From positions 1,346 to 65,345 of the forward strand of contig VFFE01005959.1 of NCBI GenBank assembly GCA_008921705.1: 64,000 nt of DNA. Direction: 5' to 3'. The position numbers were made by a program, and so were the translations under genes. Shown piece after piece: positions 50,601 to 59,660 of this stretch; position 1 is the stretch's first letter; each line of letters opens with the position of its first letter. Below the pieces are notes generated by a model that was given only the letters and a program-made list of their open reading frames with translations, did no database searches and was not told where the DNA came from. The stretch is from Burhinus oedicnemus (taxonomy: Eukaryota > Chordata > Aves > Charadriiformes > Burhinidae).

Positions 50601-53600
50601 AAGAGCTGCTCATACTAACCTGAAAAAGAGACCTTTGCTTTGCCTGCTGTGTTCCCACATCACATGTAGTCACACAGAAGACTGCAGTGTGGCTGCTGTA
50701 GTATGATGGATATCCATATAGAAGTTAGTTTAAACAGCAAAATCAGGGGCAGGATTTCAGGGACTCAGCATCCATGCTGGGACCAGACTTCCCAAAGAAC
50801 TAAGCTCCTCAAAGGGCTGCAAAGTACGAACCAACTTTTCCAAGTACTCTGCACTCTTGTGCTTCGCTGGTGGCCTTTATACACAAAGAAAGCAGAGTTC
50901 TGTGGAAAAGCTGGTCACCTATTTAGTAGGACCTGAGCTGAAAAATTAAAGCTACCCCTCATATTGGAATCCCCTTTCCATAGTACACATATACATTGCC
51001 TTCAGCAAGAGATGAAGATGCTGAGTGGAGTTAGGACAATGGACTCTGGACTTTGGGTTCCTCAGTGCAGGGTGAGATCCTTTTTAATAGTGTAGGCTCA
51101 ACACCAGTTTTAGGACCAATAAATGCTTGTTTGTGAGCATGGAAAAAGACGTGCCTCTTCATCAGACTTCATCCATTCAGAGGCAACAGCAGTTCTTTCA
51201 GGGCAAAACCAGCCACCATGGCCTAGTATGAATTTATTCTTGCAGGTCCTTCAAGGATCCAGGCCACCCTGTTTTGATAGCAATCAGTTCAACAGGGGTT
51301 ATATGCAATTTAATACTCTGGATAGCAGTAGAAGATACCTTCAAAACCAATGTCCTCTGTGTGTGTGTGTGTGTGTGTGTGTGAAAAACATCAGTGAAGT
51401 TTTCACAAGAAAAATGCACGTTTCTATTATATCTCAGGCCCAGGATATTCCCTGCCGAGCACTAACCAACAAGCATTTAATTGGCACTGCATGCTTCAGA
51501 GATTTTGGGAATGCATTTCACCACTGACATATATAAAGTGCTTCGGGACAAAATGTGCCACGGGAGGGTAAGAGCCCTTTATTATTGCACGGCAGCATGA
51601 AGAAGCAGCAAGAGAGAGAAGAATGACTGAAGCCATCCCCATCCTCTGCAGTCACCCTTTTGCTGCTCAGCGTCTGGACCTGCCCTCTGGGAGGTAAACA
51701 AACACAGACTGGGGAGGGAGGGAAGCACATCTCTCCCCATCTGAGGTTTTCTGTTGGAAACCTAAGCCTAAAACACAGTCTGCAGTCTAAGAGCCGATGT
51801 GGTGATAGTTTCTTCCCTTATCTCACATTACACAAGTGACATTTGAAAACACAGTGAAGTTGTAGCTCTTCAACATGGGCAGCTCTACTCTATGCATGAT
51901 GCTCACAACATTTCACATAGAAAAAACCAATTCTCAACCAGCAATCAAAAGGCAAAATGTTTTCAATGGTTTAAAAGATAATTAGTATTTTTAATAAGGC
52001 ATATGAGAGAAATAATTGTCCATAGGCACTTCATAAGCAAACATAGTATCACAGCAAGATTTCAGCTAGTGACACAAGTGAAACAAAAGTACAAGAGCTA
52101 AAAGGACACATCAAGGAGAGATGGTTTTGTCACTAAGTACTATAATTGAACTCAGGGTTAAGAATTCAAGAACTTAATATTTTAAAATAAATTGACATTT
52201 TTAATGCAAGCTCTTGCAATGACAAAAACGAAAAAGTGTCATTGCTGCTATTGTAAAGATTCATAAACATGTTTAACCACTGACAGTATAAGGGCAAGGA
52301 AAAAGTGAATGGAAGACACAAAAACCCTTATTTCCTGCTCTGTCCATTTAATCCCCAATTCTCTGCTATTGCCAGATCACACAGTAGCACGAATCAGCTT
52401 CAGCTACAAGATGACCAGGATTAAAACAGCAGCATGAGCTCTGCTTGCGTCCCAGGCTTCATTAGCAGAGTTTATTCAATCAGGGAAAGCTTAGCTAGGC
52501 AGAATCACTCACTGCCCTATTTAGCGTGCAGAACATTCACTAAAGTCACTGGCAGTTTGGGGCAAAAAAATCAGTCTTGGGACTCACCATGCTGCCCTTG
52601 AATGCTCACAAATTTCCTAAGCCCAGAATAAAATCTTCAGCTGACATCTAGCTCCTTGGTTTAAAAGTTTGGGCCGAATTCTGTTCTCAGTTAGCATATT
52701 ATAAGGCTGAAAAAATTCCATTCATGTCTGAGGCTTTATTCTAGATTTATCCCATAGGAGATTAACATAGAAATTGGTTCTTTGTGTCTTTTAGCTTTCA
52801 GGGTATTTAAGTGAATCTTCCACTGTTTTGAAGGGCAGAAGCGGGCACCTACCAGCCACACTGGTAGCGCAGGTTGATCGAATGTTGTTCGTCCTTGAAA
52901 CAAGCAGCAGAAAAGAAAAATGCATTTGCACCAGAATTTGGTTTCTGGCTACATCAGTGTGAACAAAAATTTAAAACCAGTCTCATGCAAGATTGAAAGC
53001 AGAAACTTGTCTCCAGTTAACTCAGCCAGCTATAAATATCACTTTAACAGAAACAATATCAGATCCCCACTAGCTTCTAGTTTGAAGGCAGCAGGCAATG
53101 AAGCAGCGTGTACAGCTGGGAGGTGGTACACATGAGCAGAGCACAACGTAACTCACTTTTATCATGCATTATACATCAGAGGCTTCAACAAAGTCAGTCT
53201 GAGATTGCTGTACCTGAATTACACTAACTCTTAGCAGTTCACCAGAGCGTAACATGGGTCTGGTTCTGCGAGGCGCTGAATACACGCAGCTTTCACCGCC
53301 TTTGGTAAAAGCTAACAGCACCGAGCACCTTGCAAGATCACATCCTAGAAACAGATTGCTCTGTATTAAAAGTAAAAAAGCTGATCTGAGCCCTGGGAAG
53401 CACATTCACTGTAAGCCGTGAATGTGTCTTTACAGAAGTGCTTCTGACTTCCCTTAGCACCCTTCTTAGACGCTGTCCAGATGCTTTCAAACTTTTACCC
53501 GCCCGGCCAAACGAAATTTTGCATTGAGATGACTTTCAGTTTGTGTTTTACAAGTGCTTTTCTCTTACCTATCAAAAACCACGGCAGCGTAGGCTGGCTC

Positions 53601-53705
53601 TGCAAAGATGACATCCCCGGGCAAGAATTCCTTCTGTGCTTTCAAGCCCCTGCCTTTGCCTTCAGACGTGAACACTTCGACTGACTCCATTCCCCCTTTG
53701 GTCAT
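26509..53705 (-). CDS. SMYD1: SET and MYND domain-containing protein 1 (10 exons, complete)
   Basis: Spliced CDS on the minus strand: 53705-53569, 42815-42639, 41941-41728, 40051-39921, 38017-37979, 34846-34654, 31292-31200, 30000-29837, 28291-28123, 26667-26509. That is 1476 nt and 491 residues; human is 490. The split SET domain begins with EGKGRGL (15-21). The MYND zinc finger uses C52, C55, C65, C68, C74, C78, H86 and C90. SET motifs are NHDCWPNC (205-212) and ELTVSYVDF with the conserved tyrosine Y252. The post-SET zinc site is C274, C276 and C279 with C208. A helical TPR-like C-terminal domain follows from about residue 298. SMYD1 (Bop) is a heart and skeletal muscle lysine methyltransferase that partners skNAC and is needed for cardiac development and myosin assembly. 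The start is MTKGGMES, like the MTIGRMEN start of mammals. Upstream MEF2 and E-box motifs fit muscle control. Confidence 0.98.
28123..28291 (-). CDS. SMYD1: SMYD1 exon 9
   Basis: 169 nt from acceptor TTTCCAG to donor GTAGGT. Encodes [20 protein letters not shown] and [12 protein letters not shown], the conserved C-terminal helical motif of SMYD proteins. Confidence 0.97.
29837..30000 (-). CDS. SMYD1: SMYD1 exon 8
   Basis: 164 nt from acceptor GCACAG to donor GTATGT. Encodes [20 protein letters not shown] to [11 protein letters not shown]-like helices of the C-terminal domain. Confidence 0.97.
31200..31292 (-). CDS. SMYD1: SMYD1 exon 7
   Basis: 93 nt, phase 0 on both sides, from acceptor TTGCCAG to donor GTGAGT. 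Encodes [20 protein letters not shown] and MEGLYHE, the first helix pair of the C-terminal domain. The CAG six codon positions inside was rejected as acceptor because it breaks phase. Confidence 0.95.
33737..33758. repeat. Short (CCTTG)n repeat
   Basis: Four tandem CCTTG-like units in SMYD1 intron 6. Confidence 0.8.
34654..34846 (-). CDS. SMYD1: SMYD1 exon 6 (catalytic tyrosine, post-SET)
   Basis: 193 nt from acceptor CACCCAG to donor GTATGG. Encodes [19 protein letters not shown] with the conserved tyrosine Y252, and [10 protein letters not shown], whose cysteines form the post-SET zinc site. Confidence 0.97.
35200..35420. mobile_element. Possible solo-LTR remnant in SMYD1 intron 5
   Basis: Begins TGTCATGGTTTGGGCC, a style of start common to avian retroviral LTRs, and continues into an A-rich block of AATAATAAAAAAGAAAATAA type as seen in degraded avian LTRs. 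No internal region, target-site duplication or paired LTR was recognised, so this is a weak call with an uncertain right edge. Confidence 0.25.
37979..38017 (-). CDS. SMYD1: SMYD1 exon 5, 39-nt cassette exon
   Basis: Flanked by acceptor CTTTCAG and donor GTGGGT. It encodes [12 protein letters not shown] with split codons N220 and R233 at its ends. Its length is divisible by three, and joining exon 4 directly to exon 6 restores frame with K in place of the insert. This corresponds to the 13-residue difference between the known long and short SMYD1 isoforms. Confidence 0.94.
39921..40051 (-). CDS. SMYD1: SMYD1 exon 4 (core SET)
   Basis: 131 nt from acceptor GACTAG to donor GTGAGT. Encodes [18 protein letters not shown] and NHDCWPNC, the SAM and substrate-binding SET core. 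The acceptor was placed at 40052 rather than the alternative CAG at 40047 because it gives phase 0 and the conserved GV-ISCNG junction. Confidence 0.95.
41160..41385. repeat. AT-rich low-complexity tract
   Basis: About 225 bases of TATATTTAAATATATTT-like sequence in SMYD1 intron 3. No clean repeat unit. Confidence 0.8.
41728..41941 (-). CDS. SMYD1: SMYD1 exon 3
   Basis: 214 nt from acceptor TGGCCAG to donor GTATGT. Encodes [19 protein letters not shown] to [10 protein letters not shown], the SET-I insertion region. Confidence 0.97.
42639..42815 (-). CDS. SMYD1: SMYD1 exon 2 (MYND zinc finger)
   Basis: 177 nt from acceptor CTTCCAG to donor GTGAGA. Encodes the whole MYND finger: CHTC, CGQC, YYCDRTC and HKNEC supply all eight zinc ligands. 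Intron 1 upstream is 10.75 kb, the longest of the gene. Confidence 0.98.
45210..45228. repeat. (AT)n microsatellite
   Basis: About nine AT dinucleotides in SMYD1 intron 1, followed by a TACATATGCATATTTAT stretch. Confidence 0.85.
49148..49240 (-). mobile_element. CR1 LINE 3' end in SMYD1 intron 1
   Basis: ATAGAATCATAGAATCATAG and TTTTGGGTTGTAAAGGACCTTTAAATGTCATCTAGTCCAACCCCCC is the reverse complement of a CR1 3' terminus. The terminal 8-bp repeat is expanded to about four copies. Confidence 0.92.
51359..51383. repeat. (GT)12 microsatellite
   Basis: Uninterrupted GT run in SMYD1 intron 1; likely polymorphic. Confidence 0.95.
53569..53705 (-). CDS. SMYD1: SMYD1 exon 1 (start, S-sequence)
   Basis: Encodes residues 1-45 plus two bases, ending GATAG before donor GTAAGA at 53568. 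It contains [14 protein letters not shown], part of the cofactor-binding SET half. A second in-frame ATG at codon 6 (MESVEVF) could act as an alternative start. Confidence 0.94.
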
Positions 53706-53796
53706 CCCAGGGACCCCAAGGCTTGGGAGGTGGGTATCTCAGAGTGAGCCAAATCTCCCGTCACTCCTGTCAACTTCAACTTGCTGCAAGACCACG

Positions 53797-53804
53797 CTTA
53801 TAAA
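53797..53804 (-). promoter_or_regulatory. SMYD1: Candidate SMYD1 TATA-like element
   Basis: The minus strand reads CCTTTTATAAGCG about 95 bases upstream of the SMYD1 ATG, so transcription could start near 53770. The motif is nearly symmetric (TTATAA), so strand assignment rests on the position of SMYD1 alone. Confidence 0.45.
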
Positions 53805-53827
53805 AGGGCTGGCCTCCCCCCCACCCC

Positions 53828-53833
53828 CAGCTG
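53828..53833. promoter_or_regulatory. SMYD1: E-box CAGCTG upstream of SMYD1
   Basis: CAGCTG is the myogenic bHLH-preferred E-box, about 125 bases upstream of the ATG. Mammalian Smyd1 is reported to respond to myogenin; a single hexamer is weak evidence. Confidence 0.35.
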
Positions 53834-54075
53834 CACCCTTTCCCATAGGAGGGCGAGGGGGTGGGAGCAGGAGAGGCAGGAGGCAAAGATCCTCCGCGCA
53901 ATATCGCTGCACTACACAGGGAAGGCACAGGGCTGGAACTTCTGCTTCATTAGGAAACCCCCCTCCGAAAACCACGTTTGGAATTGTTTCTCCCAGCCAC
54001 AAGCAGTTGTATATGTTACAACTCAGATTAATTTATACTATCCCATTGGAGAGAGAATGTATTCTCTTTGCGGGG

Positions 54076-54084
54076 TATTTTTAG
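54076..54084 (-). promoter_or_regulatory. SMYD1: MEF2-core motif upstream of SMYD1
   Basis: The minus strand reads CTAAAAATA, the MEF2 core (YTAWWWWTAR, only the final R missing), about 370 bases upstream of the SMYD1 ATG. Direct MEF2C control of mammalian Smyd1 is established; conservation of this site would need alignment. Confidence 0.5.
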
Positions 54085-54937
54085 CAACCACATGCTTCTG
54101 TCTCTCAGGAAGCAACAGCTGAGACAGTGGGACAAGGAGGGCTGGTGTGCATATTTCTGACCCCTTCCACTGTCATCTGGCTTTTTCCAGAAATTAAACA
54201 ATGCTGCTTTATTTTTACCCTCTAGGAGATGGACGGTGTGTTTAGAGGCAGGGATAATAGCAAAATACACATTCTGAAATTCTCGGCACCCTCTGTCGCC
54301 ACCAGAGCCTGGAAAAGGGGCGTCAATTCCCAAATGCCAGTGGCGGTGGGTGCACGGAGCAGTGTGGAAGGAGCTGGAAGGATAGCAGCAGTTTGGCACA
54401 GGCTGCAGGAGCAAGCAGGACATCTTAGATAAAAAATTTTGGATGCACTAAACCTCTGAGAGCTTTCCCCACCTCCATTGCTTAGCCACAGAAAAGATGG
54501 GGGAATTTGAGCCACCTGAGTGGAAAAGGAGGGTACACCAGACAGATCAAACCTGTGAGAAGCCAGGCCCTTCCTTTGCTCTCTGCACCCAGCAGCCAGT
54601 ACAAGTTCGGGGTGATGCAAGGAAAAGCCTCCATATATAAGAGTGAACTTCCCTGTGGAAATTGAACCCAGCCCAGATTGTTGTTCAGCATTTTTTTATC
54701 ATTTAATAGCATTTCACGGGGCTGGTTCCTGCTAATCTCAACCTCCCACCACTAGGAAACCTGATGCTATTTCCTCCTGGATCCTTAAGCACCACACAGA
54801 TACCAATGTTTGCAAACCTCTTCCCACACCTCCTTGCTGCACAGAAAAACCTGTCTGTTTTAACAGGGAAAGTGAGGTGTAGAGAAGTAAAGAGGGTAAT
54901 TCTTATGCATCCCTAGACTGTAAAAGAAATGCTTTAC

Positions 54938-55032
54938 CTTGCCAAGGCAGTGGGAAGCATCGTTGCACTCTTTAAGACAATCACAGAACTGCTCAGCATC
55001 TTCTGCTAAAAGCTTCTGGCAATTTTCCTTGC
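54938..55032 (-). other. Orphan candidate exon, cysteine-rich
   Basis: A 95-nt open stretch between acceptor CATTTGCAG and donor GTAAAG on the minus strand, upstream of SMYD1. Its frame reads KENCQKLLAEDAEQFCDC then LKECNDASHCLGK, with five cysteines and acidic helices unlike neighbouring random frames. I do not recognise the family. Its phase (2 bases, then ending phase 0) does not fit SMYD1 exon 2. It could be an exon of an unseen gene, a relic or chance. Confidence 0.25.
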
Positions 55033-55575
55033 CTGCAAATGAAGTATGGTAGCACACCTCAGCCCAAATATCCTCTGTTACAGTTTGCCCACATGTGCCA
55101 AGCACAAACGATATCAATCTACAACTTCATAAATTCAGGGTGATCTGGGTGTTCATGTGATTATGAGCAATCTTCCCTGAACAACCAGACTCTTCCACTC
55201 TTACTGAGGGGGGCCAGAGCCATCGCAGAGCTGTCAGCACAAACCTCCCAGCATTTATGCTGCGCAACACAGAAAAGTCACTACAGGCAATTAGCCACTA
55301 CAAGCCACTACAATTTTAATTGCAATGCTCTACTTGTGTGATATGTGATGTCAGGATGCTCTGGTCTCACCTGTTATGCATGTTTAACTCCCCTGGGTGT
55401 AAGCGCCTTTTGGATACTTATATTTGCCAGCAGTACTTTAGCACCTCAAAATTAGGTGCTGATTTTTATTTTTATTTTTTCAAAGAAAAAGCCCTGATTT
55501 GGAGTGTGGCTACACTGAACTTAGTCATTAATCACACTAAACACTGTTTCTGATTCCCAGATAACAAAGAATATC

Positions 55576-55700
55576 GAATGGAATGGAATGGAATGGAATG
55601 GAATGGAATGGAATGGAATAGAATAGAATAGAATAGAATAGAATAGAATAGAATAGAATAGAATAGAATAGAATAGAATAGAATAGAATAGAATAGAATA
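55576..55700. repeat. Pentanucleotide array (GAATG)8(GAATA)17
   Basis: Eight perfect GAATG units (55576-55615) pass directly into seventeen perfect GAATA units (55616-55700). The first block is the same unit as human satellite GGAAT. It lies in the SMYD1-CpG island intergenic region. Confidence 0.97.
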
Positions 55701-56339
55701 ATGAAGAGTAAATTATAACAAAAAATATAATTATATCTTTTCAAAGTAGCGAACTAAAACCAACAGACCAAAGTCCTTCTAGGATGGAGTTGTAACAGAG
55801 AAGGTCTCTGCACAGTCAGCCATCCATGGTGTACCCAGTACAATGCACCCCTCACCCCTTCGGATCACAAAGAAAAAGAAAACATTTTGGCTGAGACAGA
55901 GCACAACAGAAGTCTCATTTCTCCCCTTCCAGCCTGGTGAATGCCACGGTGGTCTGTGCTCAGCCGGGTCTACAGAAGAAGATCAGCCATCTGGCTGCAC
56001 ATGACACCCGTGGTACTACCAGGCCACAGTTTCAGACCCAGCTATGTGCAAAAATACAATGGTAAAACTGTCAGTCTGAAGAGAAAATACTGGGAAAGTT
56101 GGAAAGGGCCAAGAGAGACTGGATAATAGGGATTACTGCTTAAATACCTATTTGGAGAAGTGACCCTACTCTCAACCCCTTAGAAACACATTGAATTTCA
56201 AAGCCAGCCAGAGAGGCACACCAATTTTGGAGCGCTGAGCCAGGCTGACCCTTCAACAGCAGGTTGTTCTGTACTTTGGGTCAGTTTGGATATTGGGCTG
56301 GAGGAGTGAGTGGCCCCATCCTGCTAACAGGAGAACAAA

Positions 56340-56356
56340 CAGCACCCTCTACTGCC
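56340..56356 (-). promoter_or_regulatory. Weak CTCF-like motif
   Basis: The minus strand reads GGCAGTAGAGGGTGCTG, resembling the CTCF core with two deviations (first C to G and GGC to GGT). It sits between SMYD1 and the next gene. Confidence 0.3.
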
Positions 56357-56747
56357 CTCTAAAAAATTATCCAAAGCACGTTACCAAATTTAATCGCTGC
56401 AGCTTTGAACTGTGGTGAGCAGCACTCAGACAAAACGTGCATTACAGGGAAAAAAGAAAAAAAAAGGGGAAAAAACCCCTGTCCTGGGCAGGTGCTTCTC
56501 AGGCTCATCCTGTCATTATAATTCAGCTTTAAATGTTAATTGTCATCACCATCCTGCAGGGTGAAGGTGGGCCCTGCATCCCGATGAAACCAATTTTTGG
56601 GGCGACAGCAGGGAAAATATGGGGGAAATGAGACTGCCTGTTCTCCTGGGGGTGAGTGCAACTGGGGCTGGGGCGCATTCGGCCCTGATGAGGGATGGAT
56701 CGATGGGGTGATGGGGGGAGGGCCGGCTGGTGGATCTGCAGTGATTT

Positions 56748-56780
56748 GGGGGACTTTGGGGGTGTTTTGGGTGCCGGGGG
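56748..56780 (+). other. Potential G-quadruplex
   Basis: Four G-runs on the plus strand (5, 5, 3 and 5 Gs) separated by loops of 5, 6 and 4 bases satisfy the canonical G3+N1-7 rule. The whole stretch 56640-56815 is G-rich and lies about 650 bases upstream of the CpG-island exon. Confidence 0.7.
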
Positions 56781-56817
56781 CTGAGAGGAGCCACCCAAGG
56801 GTGAGGGGGGAGGCCTG

Positions 56818-57123
56818 CAGTTACTAGGCAGATATTAGGCAGTTACTAGTAGTTACTAGGCAGACACTAAGCTGTTACTAGTAGTTACTAGTTTTTACCA
56901 GGCAGTTATTACAACATTACTAGACTTACTAGTAGTTATTGAGCAGTTATTGGCAGTTTCTTGGCTCTTACGAGTAGTTACTGGGCAGTTATTAGGTAGT
57001 ACTAGTTCCAAGGCAGTTACTAGTAGTTGCAAGGCTGATACTGGTAATTACTAGTAGTTATTGGGCAGTTATGAGGCAGTTACTAGTAGTTACTAGGCAG
57101 TTACAAGTAGTGCCTAGTCAGTT
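56818..57123. repeat. Degenerate GTTACTAG tandem repeat
   Basis: About 305 bases built from variants of a 9-13 base unit around AGTTACTAG, for example CAGTTACTAGTAGTTACTAG, GGCAGTTATTAGG and AGTAGTTATTGGGCAG. Units vary in length and sequence. It abuts the CpG island directly. Confidence 0.9.
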
Positions 57124-57600
57124 CGGAGGGCTGTGGGCCCCTGAGGGGGAGGCCTGAGGGGGAGGCCAGAGGCTGGCCAGGCCGGGCGCAGGGCGGCCTG
57201 CGAGGGCGGGCTGGGGCCCGGTGGACCCGCCGGGCGGTTACAGCGGACCCGAGGGGGCGGTAAGGTGAAGCCAGCCCGCAGGAGGAGCTCGTTACGGCAG
57301 AGGCGGTGGCACGGGCCCGCTACGATGTCCGGGCCCTGAAGGCCCCGCTGGCGGCGCGGTACTCTTAAGGGGCTTCAAGAGCGGCGGCGGTGGCTCCCTG
57401 CCGGCAACCGTGGGGCCATGGCGGCGGAGCGGGGCGGGAAAGCGGCTCCTCGGCCCCCTCTCGCCGCCCTCCGCCGTGAAGGTGAGTGGGGCCCTGCCCT
57501 GCCCGGCCCCGTGCCTTGGGCCCGGCGGGGCTGTGAGGGGGAAGGTGGTGACAGGGGCCTGTCAGAACACGGCAGAAACGTGGTAGAGCGGCTCCCTCTG
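57120..57600 (+). promoter_or_regulatory. CpG island promoter
   Basis: Dense in CpG and very GC-rich (GGCCGGGCGCAGGGCGGCC, GCGGCGGAGCGGGGCGGG), in contrast to the AT-rich sequence on its right. A YY1-like CCATGGCGGC occurs at the putative start codon, as is common in housekeeping promoters. No TATA box is placed. Transcription is rightward, judged by the GTGAGT donor at 57482. Confidence 0.8.
57418..57481 (+). CDS. Possible first coding exon (gene unidentified; KRCC1 by synteny)
   Basis: An ATG in strong context (GGCCATGGCG) opens a frame MAAERGGKAAPRPPLAALRR reaching AAG and donor GTGAGT at 57482. Transcription start is probably within 57300-57410. In mammals KRCC1 follows SMYD1 in this orientation, so it is the leading candidate, but KRCC1 coding sequence as I know it lies in downstream exons and nothing here is diagnostic. 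The exon may equally be wholly untranslated, with this ATG an upstream frame. No second exon is seen before the window ends. Confidence 0.4.
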
Positions 57601-58027
57601 TGAAATAAAGTATGTTCTCGTGGTGCCAGTACTGAAGAGCAATAGGCGTTTGATGCCAAAGGCAGAAATTAATGAGCAGCAAAATGCAACAAGAGCCTTG
57701 TCTGTGTGTTGCATGTGGAAGGAGCAGGTAGGTTATCTGCAATAGGTCCAAGCCATTTAATAGGCAGCTTGTAAAAGGTAGTCTTGCATTTAATTCTTCA
57801 CTGCAAAGGGGTCTTGCTCTAGCTTTGTAATCTCATGTTTATGGGGTGGTAAGATGACAAACAGGTTACTTTCATACATCAGACCTGTGATGTAGAGCCC
57901 TGGAACTGAATCTTAAGGTTGTGGCTGAGAAGTGATGGGAACTTCCCTTGCTCTCTCCTTCCCAGGTAATCTCTCCTGCAGTCTAATAAATAGCACCCAA
58001 AAAAAAAGTGTTGAGCTTCCAGAAACA

Positions 58028-58115
58028 CCAAGTCGTTCACAATGGGTATAAAATACTTGCATGTTGAAAGGCCAAGTCGTTCATAATGAGTATGAAGTAT
58101 TTCCATGTTGAAAGG
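58028..58115. repeat. 44-bp imperfect tandem duplication
   Basis: 58028-58071 and 58072-58115 are adjacent copies, both starting CCAAGTCGTTCA and ending CATGTTGAAAGG, differing at several internal positions. Confidence 0.9.
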
Positions 58116-59660
58116 CTTTGGTCAGTGGTTTATAAGCATCGACTATTCAGTTGTGTAATGAAAATCATGCTTAAAAAAAAAAGCCACACACTTAGCCATA
58201 AACATGGGGTTTTGTTAAATATGTAGAACATCCATTAACAGCAGATTTCCCCATTGTCAGTTAAATTTAGTAGTACTCTAGAACAGAAATAACTCTGGAA
58301 GAATGAATCTGTTTAAAAAGCTGGCAGCTATTTTTAAGGAGGAAAAAAGCAACACAAGTATTTATGGTCTTCAAAGGAATATACTTGGGGAAAGTTAGGA
58401 ATGTGGTCTTGCTACATTTAGGTTTAAATTCCATTTTTCACGTGTATTTCGTGAACTGAGTTGTCAGGTTCCCAAACTCCAAGATGTGCTTTGGTGCATT
58501 TAGCAACAAGGCCTTTAACTTTAAAAATACTTTGACCTCTGGGGAATTTCAAGGGGTTTTAAGGGACCTGAAGGTTGCGTTTCTTAAATTCTCAGTGTGC
58601 AGAGGTAGCTTACACCCTTATTTTTAGTGCACAACTGGTACAGGTTGTGTCGTGACCCAGACACATCAAGGAGTGCTGGTTATGCTTGTCAGTTCATACA
58701 TGTGCCAAACAGAGCTGTGGAACTGGATATTATGGGTGATTTCTGGTTTGATAGCCTGTTGAGGAAGGAGAGTATCCTTTTCTTAAATACAAAATTAGCA
58801 GTAACTTTTGGCTTTGGAAACGTTCTGTGGCAACAGTTCTTGCTAATTTCTTCTCACACACACACCCCTCTGGTTTTTTTTCCTCTTTTTTTGTTTTGTT
58901 TTAGTCTAAGGGTTTCTTTTGACTCTGTCAACAAGATAAAAACCCTTGGTACCTCTAAGAGTGTAGTTAATCTGTAGTTACAACCATGCATCCTTTTTCA
59001 AGACCCAGTATATAGTGCTATCATGTTATTAATGACTAATTTTGCCCTCTCCCTCCTTTTCTATTCTACACATCTTCACTTACTGGAGGGGAAGAAAAGA
59101 GTCAGGTACCAATTCACTGATGATATGTTTCTCACCCAGTGTTCCACAAGCCTTTCTTAAATAGCATTGAGAGTAGGCTGAGAAATAACATTGCACAAAC
59201 TACTATCGTACAACTGTATGGGAGCATTTGTATGTCAGAAGAGAGCTGGGCAGAAGGGTAACTTGTCTTAACCTGCCTCAGAGAGTTTGCAAAGTGGGGA
59301 TTGGGAGGTGTATTTCTTATGTGTTAGTAAGACCCAAGAAGGGTTTAACCACGACAGAGTGGAAAGGGAAAAAGGTCTGTTATCCTAAGGAAATAACTTA
59401 ATGCCTGGCAAGGAAAGTAACAACTTATCTTGCAATGTTTAAGAAGTCTAATGCATTAGATCCTTCTTCAGAAGGAACCAACCAACCACCCAGCATAGAC
59501 TTAATCAGCCTTCAGTTGCACCTATTCACATATTGATGGGGTGTTTCAAGAAGTACAGCACAGCTGTCTCAAACTATGCTTGCAGAAATTTTAAAAAACA
59601 TCAAAGACTTGTTTTCTGAAATCCTGAGCAATTTATTGCAGTAAAAGTGATTTGACACTT

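Larger units (their letters stand above)
53706..56817. other. Intergenic DNA between SMYD1 and the CpG-island gene
   Basis: Contains the SMYD1 upstream motifs, one orphan candidate exon, the pentanucleotide array, a CTCF-like motif and a G-rich tract. No complete gene was recognised. Confidence 0.5.
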
